In this document: positions 9,255 through 18,573 of the stretch, piece by piece
Numbering within the stretch: position 1 is the stretch's first letter
How the letters are laid out: the number at the start of each line of letters is the position of its first letter
NCBI RefSeq assembly: GCF_900067135.1
Contig: NZ_FJUR01000002.1
Location: 186,001-250,000, forward strand
DNA: 64,000 bases
From: Rhizobium sp. 9140
GTDB taxonomy: Bacteria; Pseudomonadota; Alphaproteobacteria; Rhizobiales; Rhizobiaceae
Reading direction: 5' to 3'
The notes under the pieces: generated by a model
Told to the model about the DNA's origin: nothing
Databases searched by the model: none
The model's input: only the letters and a program-made list of their open reading frames with translations
Translations under genes and position numbers: made by a program

Positions 9255-10157
9255 TTACTGCGGGTCGGTGACGAACGTTCCGCCCCGGCACCTCTTAAGA
9301 TAGTTCAGCCCATGCACCTGGCCGGTCATTTCCAGCGCATCGCGGTAGACGGGATCGTGCCAGCCTTCGATGTCGATCGAGCCGGACCAGCCGGCGAGAC
9401 GCAACTCCGAGATGATGTCGGTCCAGTTGCTGTCGCCGAAGCCGGGTGTGCGCATGAACACGAATTTCTCCTTGCCGAAGATACCGTGTTCGCGGATGAC
9501 GTCCCAGCGGATCGTCGCGTCCTTGCCGTGGACGTGGAAGATCTTGGGCGCCCATTTGCGGATCTGCGGCAGCGGGTCGATCAGGTAGACCATCTGGTGG
9601 CAGGGCTCCCATTCGAGCCCGATATGGTCTTCCGGCGTCTCGTTGAACATCAACGCCCAGGCATCCGGATTGTGGGCGATGTTCCAGTCGCCGGACTGCC
9701 AGTTGCCGTCCATGGCGCAGTTCTCGAAAGCGATCTTCACGCCTTTGTCGGCAGCGCGCCGGCCAAGCTCGCTCCAGATTTGCTTGTAGCGGTGCAGGCT
9801 CTCGGGCAGCGGCTTGCCGCGAACCCGGCCGGTAAAGCCGGCAACGCAGGTGGCCCCGAAGTGATGCGCGTTGTCGATGCAATCCTTCCAGCCCTGCAGC
9901 GTCTGGAGGTCGAGGTCCTCCTCCTCCAGCGGGTTGCCGAACATGCCGATGGTGGAGATCGTGATATCGCGATCGCCTATCGCCTCCCGGCAGCGCTTGC
10001 CAAGCTCAGCAAGATCCTGCCCGTTGGTGGTTTGCCAGAAAAACGGTTCGAAACTTTCGAAACCGAGGTCGGCGATCTGCCCGATGCGGGCGGCCGCCTG
10101 ACCGGCGCTCGCGCTGATCATGGTGCCGACGCGGATGGAGTTTGCGGGGTTGCTCAC
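9255..10157 (-). CDS. Sugar phosphate isomerase/epimerase family TIM-barrel protein
   Basis: 300-residue xylose-isomerase-like TIM barrel (AP_endonuc_2 type). Metal-ligand-rich stretches are visible, such as IGLEWEPCHQ, FHVHGKDA and DIEGWHDPVY. The start is taken as GTG at 10157, giving a four-base GTGA overlap with the dehydrogenase upstream, the same coupling pattern as in the rest of the operon, with AAGGAC a few bases before. In such operons the protein usually isomerises or dehydrates the keto-sugar formed by the Gfo/Idh/MocA partner. Exact reaction unknown. Confidence 0.85.
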   Translation of the reverse strand: MSNPANSIRVGTMISASAGQAAARIGQIADLGFESFEPFFWQTTNGQDLAELGKRCREAIGDRDITISTIGMFGNPLEEEDLDLQTLQGWKDCIDNAHHFGATCVAGFTGRVRGKPLPESLHRYKQIWSELGRRAADKGVKIAFENCAMDGNWQSGDWNIAHNPDAWALMFNETPEDHIGLEWEPCHQMVYLIDPLPQIRKWAPKIFHVHGKDATIRWDVIREHGIFGKEKFVFMRTPGFGDSNWTDIISELRLAGWSGSIDIEGWHDPVYRDALEMTGQVHGLNYLKRCRGGTFVTDPQ

Positions 10158-11206
10158 GGGTTCTGTCCTTGTGCTGAAAGATCGACGGCGAGGCCGGTCC
10201 GGGCGCTTTCGATGGCGCCGAAGACCATCGAAAGGCTCTTGATGTTGTCGTGACCGATCGTCTCCGGCTCGCTCCCGGTGTCGATCGCGTGGATGAAGTC
10301 GAGGAGGACGCTGGCGTGCCCTTGCGTTTCCGCCTCGTTGGACGCCTCCGGCATCGGCAGCGACCGCGCGCCGTGAAGAAGGCCCGGCTCGTGGCCGGAG
10401 ACGGTGACCTCGAACGTATCCTCGCCATCCCAGGTCAGCATGCCGTTTGCGCCGACCAGCCGCCATTCGCTCTCCCAGCTCGTGCGCCGACCTTCCGCGC
10501 ACCACGAGCCGCGATAGGTGAAGACGGCATCGTCGGACAGCTTGAAGATCGCGTTGGCAGCGGCGCCGTGCGCGTACCAGGACCCGGCCGGGTTGGTTTC
10601 CACGCAGTAGACCGACAGCGGTACCTTGCCGGACACGAAGCGGGCAGCGTCGAAGGTGTGGATCGCCATGTCGAGCAGCAGGACGTTCTGCATCTCGTCA
10701 CGGAAGCCGCCGAAATGCGGTGCGAGAAAGAAGTCGCAGTGGACAGCCGTGAGGTCACCGATCGCGCCGCTCTCGACCAGGCGCTTCATGCGACGCACAC
10801 CGGAAATGAAGCGCCGGTTCTGGACGACGGCATGGATGCGGCCGGCCTTACGGGCCAGATCCAGAAGATCCCGCGCCTCATCGAGCGACGTGGCCATCGG
10901 CTTTTCGCTCAAGACATGGCACCCGTGCGCCAAAGCTGCTGAGACGACCGCGCGACGGGCCGCGGGGATGACAACGTCGAAGACGAGCTGCGGCCGCGTT
11001 GCCTCCAGCATTGCGGGAAGGTTCATGCCAACCGCGGCATCGGTCAGTCCGAACTCTTGTGCAAGCGCTTCCGCCGTGCCGCGATCGAGATCGACGAGGC
11101 CAACGATCTCGATGCTGCTCTTCAAGAGCGGGTTTCCGGCCAGTGCCCGAAGCCAGCCTTTGGCCATGGCTCCGCACCCGCATAAAACGGCTTTGTATCC
11201 TGTCAC
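10154..11206 (-). CDS. Gfo/Idh/MocA family NAD(P)-dependent oxidoreductase
   Basis: 350 residues. N-terminal Rossmann fold begins YKAVLCGCGAMAKGW, followed by the conserved EKPMA motif near residue 100 whose lysine takes part in catalysis, and a C-terminal alpha/beta substrate domain. Members oxidise sugars, amino sugars or inositols at a ring or chain hydroxyl. First gene of the operon that continues through isomerase, binding protein, permeases and ATPase. Its promoter region faces the LacI gene and contains a perfect LacI-type operator 43 bases upstream of the start. Confidence 0.9.
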   Translation of the reverse strand: MTGYKAVLCGCGAMAKGWLRALAGNPLLKSSIEIVGLVDLDRGTAEALAQEFGLTDAAVGMNLPAMLEATRPQLVFDVVIPAARRAVVSAALAHGCHVLSEKPMATSLDEARDLLDLARKAGRIHAVVQNRRFISGVRRMKRLVESGAIGDLTAVHCDFFLAPHFGGFRDEMQNVLLLDMAIHTFDAARFVSGKVPLSVYCVETNPAGSWYAHGAAANAIFKLSDDAVFTYRGSWCAEGRRTSWESEWRLVGANGMLTWDGEDTFEVTVSGHEPGLLHGARSLPMPEASNEAETQGHASVLLDFIHAIDTGSEPETIGHDNIKSLSMVFGAIESARTGLAVDLSAQGQNP

Positions 11207-11248
11207 TGAAGTCCTCCCGAACGGGATCGAAACTCCTCTTCCGATCTC

Positions 11249-11262
11249 CGTAAACGTTTACG
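11249..11262. promoter_or_regulatory. LacI-family operator
   Basis: Perfect 14-bp palindrome CGTAAACGTTTACG with the central CG typical of LacI/GalR operators. It lies in the 120-base divergent region between the oxidoreductase operon and the LacI gene, so one site could control both directions. The adjacent LacI protein is the obvious ligand (inference). Confidence 0.85.
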
Positions 11263-11326
11263 AGACTATGGACAGGATGGGGTTCGTGTCAATAGGATTT
11301 GTGGGAAGACGAAGGGTGGGACATCG

Positions 11327-12349
11327 GTGGTGGTGAAGGGCATACGGCAGTTGGCCGATCATCTGGATATTTCGATCGGCACGGTTTCACGCGCTTTGAA
11401 CGGAAAAAAGGACGTCAACGAGGAGACGCGACGGCGGGTTCTGGAGGCGGCCGAGCGCCTCGGTTACGTCGCCAACCAGTCCGGCCGGGCGCTGCGCAAG
11501 GGGTCCACGGGTGTGATCGGCTTCATGATGCAGACCGGCCACGAGATCACGGGGCAGGGGGATACGTTCTTCATGAGCGTCTTCGACGGCGTGCAGACCG
11601 TGTTCGCCCGACACGGGCTGGATCTTGTCGCGCTGCTCTGCTCCTCCGAAGAGGATCCGGACGCCTACCTGGAGCGTGTCGTCGCGCGCGGATTTGCAGA
11701 TGGCATCATGCTGTCGGCCACGCGGCGGATCGACCATCGTTTCGCCCTGCTCGACCGGCGCAAGATCCCTTTCGTCTCCCTCGGCCGCAGCCTGACGGAT
11801 GTCGGGCAGCCCTTCATCGACCTCGACTTCGAGGGCATGGCGACGACCGTGATGACGCGACTGGCGACACGCGGCCATCGCCGCATCGCGGTGCTGCGCC
11901 CTCATGACGATCTCAATCTCGGCCATGTCTTCGTTGCGCGTTGCCGAGAAGTCTTGGCAGAGTACGGGCTTGTGCTGGAGGACGACTTGATCTTCAACGC
12001 CTCGCCGAACGAAGCGGGCGGCTATCGCATAGGGCAGGAGCTCGCTCGCCATCCCAACCGCCCCTCGGCTATCGTCGTGCTGAACGACGGTAGCGTCACC
12101 GGCCTGTTCCATGGTCTGGAAGCCGCCGGCCTCACCCCCGGCAACGACATCGCCGTCATCGGTCTCCACAGCCCGCAGGCCCGATATCTCTCGCCGCGAC
12201 TGACCTGTTTCGACCTGTCGCTCCGGGACCTGGGCATCTCACTCGCCGAAACCCTCCTCGCCAGCATGCCGGCCTATGCCACGCTTTACCCAGATGCCGC
12301 GCATCGCCAACTCTGGCCGTTGACGCTAATCAATGGCGAGAGCGGGTAG
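11327..12349 (+). CDS. LacI family transcriptional regulator
   Basis: 340 residues. N-terminal helix-turn-helix (IRQLADHLDISIGTVSRALNG, residues 5-25) with the hinge helix (RALRKG), then a periplasmic-binding-protein-like effector domain. The start is GTG; three consecutive GTG codons occur, so the exact first codon is uncertain by two residues, with AAGGGTGGG just upstream. Divergent from the sugar operon it presumably represses; the operator at 11249-11262 is within reach of both promoters. Effector unknown, probably the imported sugar or a derivative. Confidence 0.92.
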   Translation: MVVKGIRQLADHLDISIGTVSRALNGKKDVNEETRRRVLEAAERLGYVANQSGRALRKGSTGVIGFMMQTGHEITGQGDTFFMSVFDGVQTVFARHGLDLVALLCSSEEDPDAYLERVVARGFADGIMLSATRRIDHRFALLDRRKIPFVSLGRSLTDVGQPFIDLDFEGMATTVMTRLATRGHRRIAVLRPHDDLNLGHVFVARCREVLAEYGLVLEDDLIFNASPNEAGGYRIGQELARHPNRPSAIVVLNDGSVTGLFHGLEAAGLTPGNDIAVIGLHSPQARYLSPRLTCFDLSLRDLGISLAETLLASMPAYATLYPDAAHRQLWPLTLINGESG

Positions 12350-12413
12350 AAGCGCCTTCTCCAAAGTCCGGGGGCCGAATCGGGCGCATCGCCTCTCCTT
12401 CAGATGAGCGGCT

Positions 12414-13526
12414 TCAGACCGACACCCAACGCCGCTCCCGATAGGACTGCGCCATGGCGTGGACGCTGCGCTCTATTCGCAGGCCATCCTCGAAGCTGAC
12501 TGTGGTGGAAGGGTTGCCGGCGATGGCGTTGATAAGCTGGTGGCACTCGATGGTCTTGAGGTCGTTGAAGCCGAGGCCGTGGCCGGGGGCGGGGATGAAG
12601 CGGTCGTAGGGCGGATGGATCGGGGCCGTGAGCACGCGGGCGAAGCCGCGCGTCGCTTCGGGGCCATCGGTCGTGTAGAGTTCGAACTCGTTCATGCGCT
12701 CCTGATCGTAGAGGATCGACCCCTTCGAGCCGAAGATCTGCAGCGCGATGCGCCCCTTGCGGCCCCAGGCGGAGCGGTTGGCCATCAGCACGGCGGAAAT
12801 ATTCCCTTCGAGTTTCAAGAGCACGCTGGCGACGTCGTGGTTCTCGACCTCCCGTCGCGTGCCGTCTTTCATAGGACGATCGGCATAGGGCTTGCCGAGA
12901 TCGGCGATGACCTCCTGCACATGGCCGAAGAGATGCCAGAGGAGCGACAGCGGATGGACAGCGAAATCGTCCAGAGCGCCATAGCCGGAGGCCGCCTCGC
13001 TCTTCCAGTAAAAGAGGGCTTCCGGATCGGCCATGAAGTCCTCGTCCATCTCCACGCGCACGTGGTTGACCGTGCCGATCGTGCCATCCGCGATCAGGCG
13101 GCGGATCTGGGCGATGGCCGGATTCTGAATGTAGTTGTAGCCGAGAATGGCGATCTTGCCCGTCTCGCGGGCGGCCGCCAGCATGGCTTCGGCGTCGGCA
13201 AGAGCCGGCGCCATCGGCTTTTCGCACCAGACATGCTTGCCGGCTTCGAGCGCGGCAATCGCCATCTCCGGATGAAAAGCATTGGGCGTGGTGATCGAGA
13301 TGACATCGACCTCTGGGTCGGCAAGAAGGTCACGCCAGTTGCCGGTCGATTTTCGGAAGCCGAAGGCGCTGGCACGGTTCGCCGCCATGTCGGCATTGGC
13401 TTCGGCCAGGTAGACCAGGTTCGGAGCGGGAACGTCTCCGAAGATCTGGCGGACGCCGTTCCAGGCAAGCGCATGGCACTTTCCCATATAACCGGTTCCA
13501 ATCAGGCCGACGCCTAGAGCTTTCAT
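12414..13526 (-). CDS. Gfo/Idh/MocA family oxidoreductase
   Basis: 370 residues. Rossmann motif GLIGTGYMGKCHA at the N-terminus, catalytic EKPMAP near residue 105, and a long C-terminal substrate domain. Oxidises a sugar or polyol with NAD(P). It follows a ribose/inositol-type ABC transporter on the same strand (gap of 120 bases after the permease) and probably acts on that cargo. It runs convergently towards the LacI gene, with 64 bases between stops. Not close enough to the 10154 enzyme to call a recent duplicate. Confidence 0.9.
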   Translation of the reverse strand: MKALGVGLIGTGYMGKCHALAWNGVRQIFGDVPAPNLVYLAEANADMAANRASAFGFRKSTGNWRDLLADPEVDVISITTPNAFHPEMAIAALEAGKHVWCEKPMAPALADAEAMLAAARETGKIAILGYNYIQNPAIAQIRRLIADGTIGTVNHVRVEMDEDFMADPEALFYWKSEAASGYGALDDFAVHPLSLLWHLFGHVQEVIADLGKPYADRPMKDGTRREVENHDVASVLLKLEGNISAVLMANRSAWGRKGRIALQIFGSKGSILYDQERMNEFELYTTDGPEATRGFARVLTAPIHPPYDRFIPAPGHGLGFNDLKTIECHQLINAIAGNPSTTVSFEDGLRIERSVHAMAQSYRERRWVSV

Positions 13527-13646
13527 GTTTGTCTCCCGAGTGGGTTTGGTCGCAGTGCTGAAGGTGACTGCTGAAATGCTGGGAAGGCCTCCATAAAGGT
13601 GCGGCAGCGACAGCGCCAGCCTTATGGAACGGTTGATACCTGCAGG

Positions 13647-14672
13647 TCAGCCCTTGGAACGTTTTTTCTGACGATAAACATCGACGACGACGGCGGTGAC
13701 GATGATGAGGCCCTTGACGATTTCCTGGTAGTAGGCGTCCACCCGGAGGAAGGTGAAGCCCGAGGTCATGACGCCGAGGATGACCGTGCCGATGACCGTG
13801 CCGGTGATGCGGCCGACGCCGCCGTTCAGCGATGTGCCGCCAATGACGGTCGCAGCAATGGCATCGAGTTCATACATCACACCCATGCCGGACTGTGCGG
13901 TCTGGGCGCGGGCAGCCGTGACCACCCCGGCGAGACCGGCCAGCATGCCGGCAATGGCGTAGACCTTGATCAGGTGGCCTTCGACATTGATGCCGGAAAC
14001 GCGCGCGGCCTGCATGTTGGCGCCGATCGCATAGGTGAACTTGCCGTAGCGGGTGTAGCGCAGGGCGATGTGGAAGATGAGTGCGACGACGAGGAAAACG
14101 ATGACCGGCCAGATGCCCGTGCCGATGAAGTTGAATTGGTCGGTGAGCCCCGAGACGGGCTGGCCCTTCGTGTACCACTTGGAAATGCCGCGGGCCGAAA
14201 CCATCATCCCGAGCGTGGCGATGAAAGGCGGTATCTTGGTGCGGGCAATCAGCTGCCCGTTGACGAAACCGGCAAGAAGACCGATGCCGATGCCGAGCGC
14301 GATCGGCACGATGAAGGGCATGTCGGTCAGCGAGGGATAGACCGCGCGCGGCCAGGTGGACGCCTGCGCGACGCTGGCCGAGATCATCGCCGTCATGCCG
14401 ACGACGGATCCCGAGGAAAGGTCGATGCCGCCGGTGATTATGACCTGCGTGACACCGACGGCGATGATGCCGATGACCGAGACCTGCAGGATCATGATCG
14501 TCAAGCGCTGCGTGTTCATCAGGAAGCTCTGGCCGATGAAGATCCAGCCGAGCAGTTCGTAGACGAGCGCGATGGCGATCAGCACGAGGAAGATGTTGAA
14601 CTCGGACGGCAGTTTTCGCCGCGAGTGCGGCGAGACGGGCGACGTGCCGTGCACGGCTTCATTGTTGGCCAT
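13647..14672 (-). CDS. ABC transporter permease (RbsC/inositol type)
   Basis: 341-residue permease of the CUT2 family (ribose, xylose, inositol type), about eight to ten hydrophobic segments. Contains the family blocks [34 protein letters not shown] and [34 protein letters not shown] sequence. CUT2 permeases act as homodimers with a double ATPase, which is encoded immediately upstream. Substrate likely a monosaccharide, cyclitol or sugar alcohol. Confidence 0.92.
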   Translation of the reverse strand: MANNEAVHGTSPVSPHSRRKLPSEFNIFLVLIAIALVYELLGWIFIGQSFLMNTQRLTIMILQVSVIGIIAVGVTQVIITGGIDLSSGSVVGMTAMISASVAQASTWPRAVYPSLTDMPFIVPIALGIGIGLLAGFVNGQLIARTKIPPFIATLGMMVSARGISKWYTKGQPVSGLTDQFNFIGTGIWPVIVFLVVALIFHIALRYTRYGKFTYAIGANMQAARVSGINVEGHLIKVYAIAGMLAGLAGVVTAARAQTAQSGMGVMYELDAIAATVIGGTSLNGGVGRITGTVIGTVILGVMTSGFTFLRVDAYYQEIVKGLIIVTAVVVDVYRQKKRSKG

Positions 14673-14720
14673 TGATAGTATCCTCCCTGACGCGATGGAT
14701 AAGCGGCGTGAACGGCGCGC

Positions 14721-16259
14721 TCAGCGCGCTGCCAGCTCCATCACCTTGATTTGCGTGGCTTCGGCACGATCGAGAAAGCCGGTGACGCGGCCTTCGTGCA
14801 TCACCATGATGCGATCGCTCATGCCGAGAACTTCGGGCATTTCCGACGAGATCATGATGATCGCGACGCCGTTGCGCGCCATCTCGCTGACCAGGCGGTG
14901 GATCTCGGCTTTGGCGCCGACATCGATCCCGCGGGTCGGCTCGTCGAGAATGAGAATACGAGGATCGGTGAGCATCCACCGCCCGATGAGCGCTTTCTGC
15001 TGGTTGCCGCCCGACAGATTTTCGATCCGCTCGTCCAGATTGGGCGTCTTGACGCGCAGCTTGCGCGCCATATCCTCACATTTTTCGGCAAGCGCCGTTT
15101 GTTGCACGAAGCCGTACTTGACGAATTTGTCCTGTAGAACGGCGATCTGCATATTCTCCAGCACGTTGAGGATCAGCAGGCAGCCGGTGTCCTTGCGGTC
15201 TTCGGTCAAAAACGCCATGCGATTGGCGATGGCCTTGGTCGGCGTGTCGATGACGACGTCGCGGCCGTTGATGGCGATCGTGCCCGAAGTCGCCGGGGTC
15301 ACGCCGAAAAGCGCTTCGGCGACATTCGACCGGCCGGAGCCGACGAGGCCGGCAATGCCGAGGATCTCGCCTGCGCGCACCTCGAAGGAAATATCGGTGA
15401 AGACGCCGCGCAGCGACAGGTTCTCGACTGCAAGAACGGTCTCGCCGATCGGAACCTCTTCCTTCGGAAACATCTGAGTGATTTCGCGCCCGACCATCAT
15501 GCGGATGATGTCATCGCGCGTGACGTCCGTGGAGGCGTGCGTGCCGATATATTTGCCGTCGCGAAATACAGAAAACTCGTCCGCGATCTCGAACAGCTCG
15601 TTCATTTTATGAGTGATGTAGACGATGCCGATACCCTGTTCGCGAAGGCTGCGGATGATGGCGAAGAGGTGATCCACCTCGCGCTCGGTGAGCGCCGATG
15701 TCGGCTCGTCCATGATCAGGACGTCGGATTCGTAGGAAACGGCCTTGGCGATCTCCACCATCTGCCGGTTCGCCACCGAGAGGTCGCCGACCAGGGCCTG
15801 CGGATCGAGCGCGATGTTCAGACGTTTGAAGAGGTCGGCGGTCTGGCGGTTCATGGCGCCGTGGTCGATCAGTCCGAAACGCCCTTTGGGCTCTCGGCGG
15901 ATCCAGATGTTTTCCGCAACCGTCATGAACGGCATCAGGTTCAGTTCCTGATGGATCATCGCAATGCCGTTTTCCAGGGCATCCAGCGGCGAGGCGAGCT
16001 CGATATCGACACCCTTCAGGCGAACTTGGCCGCGATCCGGCCGGTAGATGCCGGCAAGAATCTTCATCAGCGTCGATTTTCCGGCGCCGTTCTCGCCCAT
16101 CAGCGCATGGACCGTACCGCGCTTCAGCCGGAAGGTAACGTCATCGAGGGCGACGACGCCGGGAAACTCCTTGCGGACGCCCTCAGCCGTCAGCAGAAAT
16201 TCGGCATTGGGAATGGCGCCGCTCTTGCGCACCGCGGCCATCGTCGACGGGCTGACCAT
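14721..16259 (-). CDS. Sugar ABC transporter ATP-binding protein (RbsA type, two ATPase domains)
   Basis: 512 residues with two fused nucleotide-binding domains. The first has Walker [10 protein letters not shown] and signature [14 protein letters not shown]; the second has the degenerate [10 protein letters not shown]-loop normal for RbsA-type proteins and signature [13 protein letters not shown]. The start at 16259 is chosen because GAGGAG lies about seven bases upstream. Energises the CUT2 permease downstream. Separated from the binding-protein gene by 163 bases that hold two hairpins. Confidence 0.93.
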   Translation of the reverse strand: MVSPSTMAAVRKSGAIPNAEFLLTAEGVRKEFPGVVALDDVTFRLKRGTVHALMGENGAGKSTLMKILAGIYRPDRGQVRLKGVDIELASPLDALENGIAMIHQELNLMPFMTVAENIWIRREPKGRFGLIDHGAMNRQTADLFKRLNIALDPQALVGDLSVANRQMVEIAKAVSYESDVLIMDEPTSALTEREVDHLFAIIRSLREQGIGIVYITHKMNELFEIADEFSVFRDGKYIGTHASTDVTRDDIIRMMVGREITQMFPKEEVPIGETVLAVENLSLRGVFTDISFEVRAGEILGIAGLVGSGRSNVAEALFGVTPATSGTIAINGRDVVIDTPTKAIANRMAFLTEDRKDTGCLLILNVLENMQIAVLQDKFVKYGFVQQTALAEKCEDMARKLRVKTPNLDERIENLSGGNQQKALIGRWMLTDPRILILDEPTRGIDVGAKAEIHRLVSEMARNGVAIIMISSEMPEVLGMSDRIMVMHEGRVTGFLDRAEATQIKVMELAAR

Positions 16260-16285
16260 CGTTATTCTCCTCGAAAGACCTTCCA

Positions 16286-16315
16286 CCCGTCCGGTAAACG
16301 AAGGTACCGGGCGGG
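16286..16315 (-). other. Hairpin in leader of the RbsA-type gene
   Basis: Inverted repeat of 11 bases with one non-Watson-Crick position (CCCGTCCGGTA / TACCGGGCGGG) and an 8-base loop, just before the Shine-Dalgarno of the ATPase gene. May tune expression of the ATPase relative to the binding protein. No T-run. Confidence 0.45.
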
Positions 16316-16388
16316 CATCCTCTCTGGGTCATTGCGGCAGTGTCCGATGGCGCGGTGTCGCCGCTTTGCCCGGACCTGCGCACATCGG

Positions 16389-16409
16389 ACTGCGGGTGGT
16401 GCCCGCAGT
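16389..16409 (-). other. Hairpin just downstream of the binding-protein gene
   Basis: Perfect 8-bp stem (ACTGCGGG / CCCGCAGT) with a 5-base loop, 13 bases past the stop of the binding-protein gene. Likely a 3'-end stabilising or attenuating element that gives excess binding protein. No clear T-run follows on the minus strand. Confidence 0.5.
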
Positions 16410-16422
16410 TCCTCGTCAGGCC

Positions 16423-17352
16423 TTAGTTCTTGGCCTGGTAGTCCTTGAGATTGGCGGGCGTGACGAGTTCGAAGGGGATGTAGACCTTCTTTTCCACGGT
16501 CTCGCCCTTGACCAGCTTCAGCGCAGCATCCACGGCGCCCTTGCCCTGGCCGGCAGCGTTCTGGAAGACGGTGACGTCGAGGTCACCGGCGGCCATCGCT
16601 GCGAGCGCGTCCTGCGTCGCATCGACGCCTGCAATGACGACCTTGTCCATCGGACGGCCGGCCGCCTTCAGGGCCTGCATCGCGCCGATCGCCATCTCGT
16701 CGTTGTTGGCGATCACAGCGTCGAACTCGGTTCCGGCCGACAGCCAGTTGGTGATGAGGTCGGCGCCCTCGGTGCGCTGCCAGTTTGCGGTCTGCTCCTC
16801 GACAATGGAGATGCCCTTGCAGGCATCCGTCGCCAGAACGTCGTGCACGGCGGCGGTGCGCATGCGCGCACCCTGGTTGGACAGCTCGCCCATCATGACG
16901 ACGGCCTTGCCCTTACCGCCGAGAAGACGGCAGACTTCCTGCGCTTCGAGCGTGCCGGCGACCGTTTCCTCGGAGGCGACGAAGGCTTGCTTGTCCGGCA
17001 GGGCATCGAGATTTGCCGGCTGGCGGTTGACGTAGACGAGCGGGATCTTCGCGTCGGAGGCGATCTTCGACATGGCGGCGGTCGCGTCGGTATCGACCGG
17101 GTTGACGATGATCGCATCGACGCCGGCGGCGATGAAGTTCTGAATCTGGCTCTGCTGCTTGGCGACGTCGTTCTGGGCGTCCTCGATCTGCAGCGAAACG
17201 CCGTTCAGCGTCTGCGCGTAGTCGCTCATGCCGTTGCGCAGAACGGTCAGAAAGTTATCGTCGAACTTGGCAATAGACACGCCGATGGTCTCGGCATGTG
17301 CTGCCGTCGAGAGCATCACGGCAAGCGCCGCGCTGAAAATGATCGTCTTCAT
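16423..17352 (-). CDS. Sugar ABC transporter substrate-binding protein (RbsB type)
   Basis: 309 residues. Sec signal peptide MKTIIFSAALAVMLSTAAHA, then a type I periplasmic-binding fold starting ETIGVSIAKFDDNF, with family blocks such as NPVDTDA and AGVDATQDALAAM. GAGGAGG precedes the ATG by about four bases. Captures the sugar for the RbsC/RbsA-type importer downstream. First gene of the operon ending with the dehydrogenase at 12414; an AT-rich promoter region with a 16-bp dyad lies upstream. Confidence 0.93.
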   Translation of the reverse strand: MKTIIFSAALAVMLSTAAHAETIGVSIAKFDDNFLTVLRNGMSDYAQTLNGVSLQIEDAQNDVAKQQSQIQNFIAAGVDAIIVNPVDTDATAAMSKIASDAKIPLVYVNRQPANLDALPDKQAFVASEETVAGTLEAQEVCRLLGGKGKAVVMMGELSNQGARMRTAAVHDVLATDACKGISIVEEQTANWQRTEGADLITNWLSAGTEFDAVIANNDEMAIGAMQALKAAGRPMDKVVIAGVDATQDALAAMAAGDLDVTVFQNAAGQGKGAVDAALKLVKGETVEKKVYIPFELVTPANLKDYQAKN

Positions 17353-17470
17353 GTTTCCTCCTCAGGCGGGTGTCCGGTCGCACCCCGTTATCCGGATCTC
17401 CCAAAACGGGCTCCTCAATGTCCGCAGGCGCAACGCCAAAACGGTACAAAACAAACAAAATAAATCCTCG

Positions 17471-17486
17471 TGGAATGTTTATTCCA
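17471..17486. promoter_or_regulatory. Dyad operator candidate upstream of RbsB-type operon
   Basis: Perfect palindrome TGGAATGTTTATTCCA with a 4-base centre, about 120 bases upstream of the binding-protein start in an AT-rich island unlike the surrounding DNA. Probably an operator or activator site for this operon. No regulator gene is adjacent, so the binding protein is unknown. Confidence 0.5.
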
Positions 17487-17579
17487 TTATTTGTATCCGT
17501 CGTCAAATTGAATCTTCGCGATGTCTTCTGGATGGTTTGCAGAGGAGGTCGGAAGGGCTTCCCGTTGTAGATGCAAGAA

Positions 17580-17605
17580 GGGGCGGGACCTCTCGGTCCC
17601 GCCCC
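17580..17605 (-). terminator. Rho-independent-like terminator after DUF992 gene
   Basis: Perfect 11-bp stem (GGGGCGGGACC / GGTCCCGCCCC) with a TCTC loop, about 40 bases past the stop of the DUF992 gene. On the minus strand it is followed by TTCTT, a short T-rich tract. Confidence 0.7.
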
Positions 17606-17643
17606 TATCCGTTGAGTGGCAAAGCGTTTGTGTTTCGCCTTGG

Positions 17644-18162
17644 TCAGTTTGCGGCGCGCAGTTGAAGGCGCGAGACGCCGGCGGCGACGTTGAGACCGGT
17701 GCCGGCCTGCGTGCTCAGCGGCTGGAGACCGAAGTTCTTCGAATTGCCGCCGACAAGGGCGTTTGCGCCAAGGCCGAGGCCAACGGCGGCGCTCGCCGAT
17801 GCGCCGACATAGGTGCCGGCAAGGCTGCCCTGCCCAATGGTGGTCGGGACCGTGTTGACGACGATCCAGCTGAGATAGGACTTGCCCGTCACGCCGACGT
17901 CGATGCCGAGCTTACCGATCGTGCCGGTGTAGCGCTCGGTCTTTCCGCCGCGCTGCCTGAAGGTGCAATCCACAGCCTTGCTCGACCCGATGAGCAGGCC
18001 GATCCCGCCGGCGACCTCGCAGGACAGCGTGCCCAGACGTTCGCGAGGCTCGTCAGCGACCTGCCTGCCATGTTGCTTCTTCGACGGGGTCATGTCGGCC
18101 GCCGATGCGGTGGTGCCGATGGCCAGGGTTGCGGCGAGCGCGAGGATGAGGGTCTTCTTCAT
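17644..18162 (-). CDS. DUF992 domain-containing exported protein
   Basis: 172 residues with a Sec signal peptide (MKKTLILALAATLAIGTTASAAD). The mature part fits the alphaproteobacterial DUF992 family: LGTLSCEVAGGIGLLIGSS with a cysteine, VDCTFRQ with a second cysteine, and a glycine/alanine-rich C-terminal half. Function unknown; such proteins are small periplasmic or outer-membrane-associated proteins. The start at 18162 is chosen because the signal peptide begins there; the open frame extends 50 codons further without supporting features. A strong terminator-like hairpin follows. Confidence 0.85.
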   Translation of the reverse strand: MKKTLILALAATLAIGTTASAADMTPSKKQHGRQVADEPRERLGTLSCEVAGGIGLLIGSSKAVDCTFRQRGGKTERYTGTIGKLGIDVGVTGKSYLSWIVVNTVPTTIGQGSLAGTYVGASASAAVGLGLGANALVGGNSKNFGLQPLSTQAGTGLNVAAGVSRLQLRAAN

Positions 18163-18223
18163 GAAATGACTCCGATCATGATTGTAATGTTGGGTTCGAT
18201 GTTCAGGCGTAAACCGCACGGGT

Positions 18224-18484
18224 TCAGCATGGTGCAGCAGGCGAAACGATTTCGACGTCGCTGATGACGCGGCGCGACGAGAGGTCGGCGGCAATGCCGA
18301 TGGCCATGTCAATCGCCTCGCGGCTCGGGGCTCGGCCGGAGAGCAGGATGTGCTCCTCCGTCACTGCCACCGCGATGCGGCAGTCTTCCAGCCCATAGGT
18401 GTAAGCAAGAACGCAGGCGATCGTCGCTTGGGTCGATCCCTGGTCGTGGGTGAGGGCGGTGTTCGAAAGAACGGGAAACAACAT
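18224..18484 (-). CDS. BON-domain-like small protein
   Basis: About 86 residues from the ATG at 18484 (an ATG ten codons earlier is possible). The C-terminal two thirds match a BON pattern: a beta strand AVAVTEEHILLSGRAPS, a helix REAIDMAIGIAADLSS, then RRVISDVEIV. BON domains are thought to bind phospholipid or envelope components. No signal peptide is evident. It sits among small stress-associated proteins (DUF992, CsbD). GAGAGG lies about ten bases upstream. Function unproven. Confidence 0.65.
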   Translation of the reverse strand: MLFPVLSNTALTHDQGSTQATIACVLAYTYGLEDCRIAVAVTEEHILLSGRAPSREAIDMAIGIAADLSSRRVISDVEIVSPAAPC

Positions 18485-18535
18485 GATGGCTCTGCCTCTC
18501 GGTCGGGCTTTCAAGGGGTCATCTCGCCTGCGCCC

Positions 18536-18559
18536 CGGCTCTCCAATGACAGAGAGCCG
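18536..18559 (-). other. Hairpin downstream of CsbD gene
   Basis: Perfect 8-bp stem (CGGCTCTC / GAGAGCCG) with an 8-base loop, 15 bases past the CsbD stop and upstream of the BON gene. No T-run, so a weak terminator or mRNA-end element. Confidence 0.45.
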
Positions 18560-18573
18560 TGAGCCGCAGCAGC

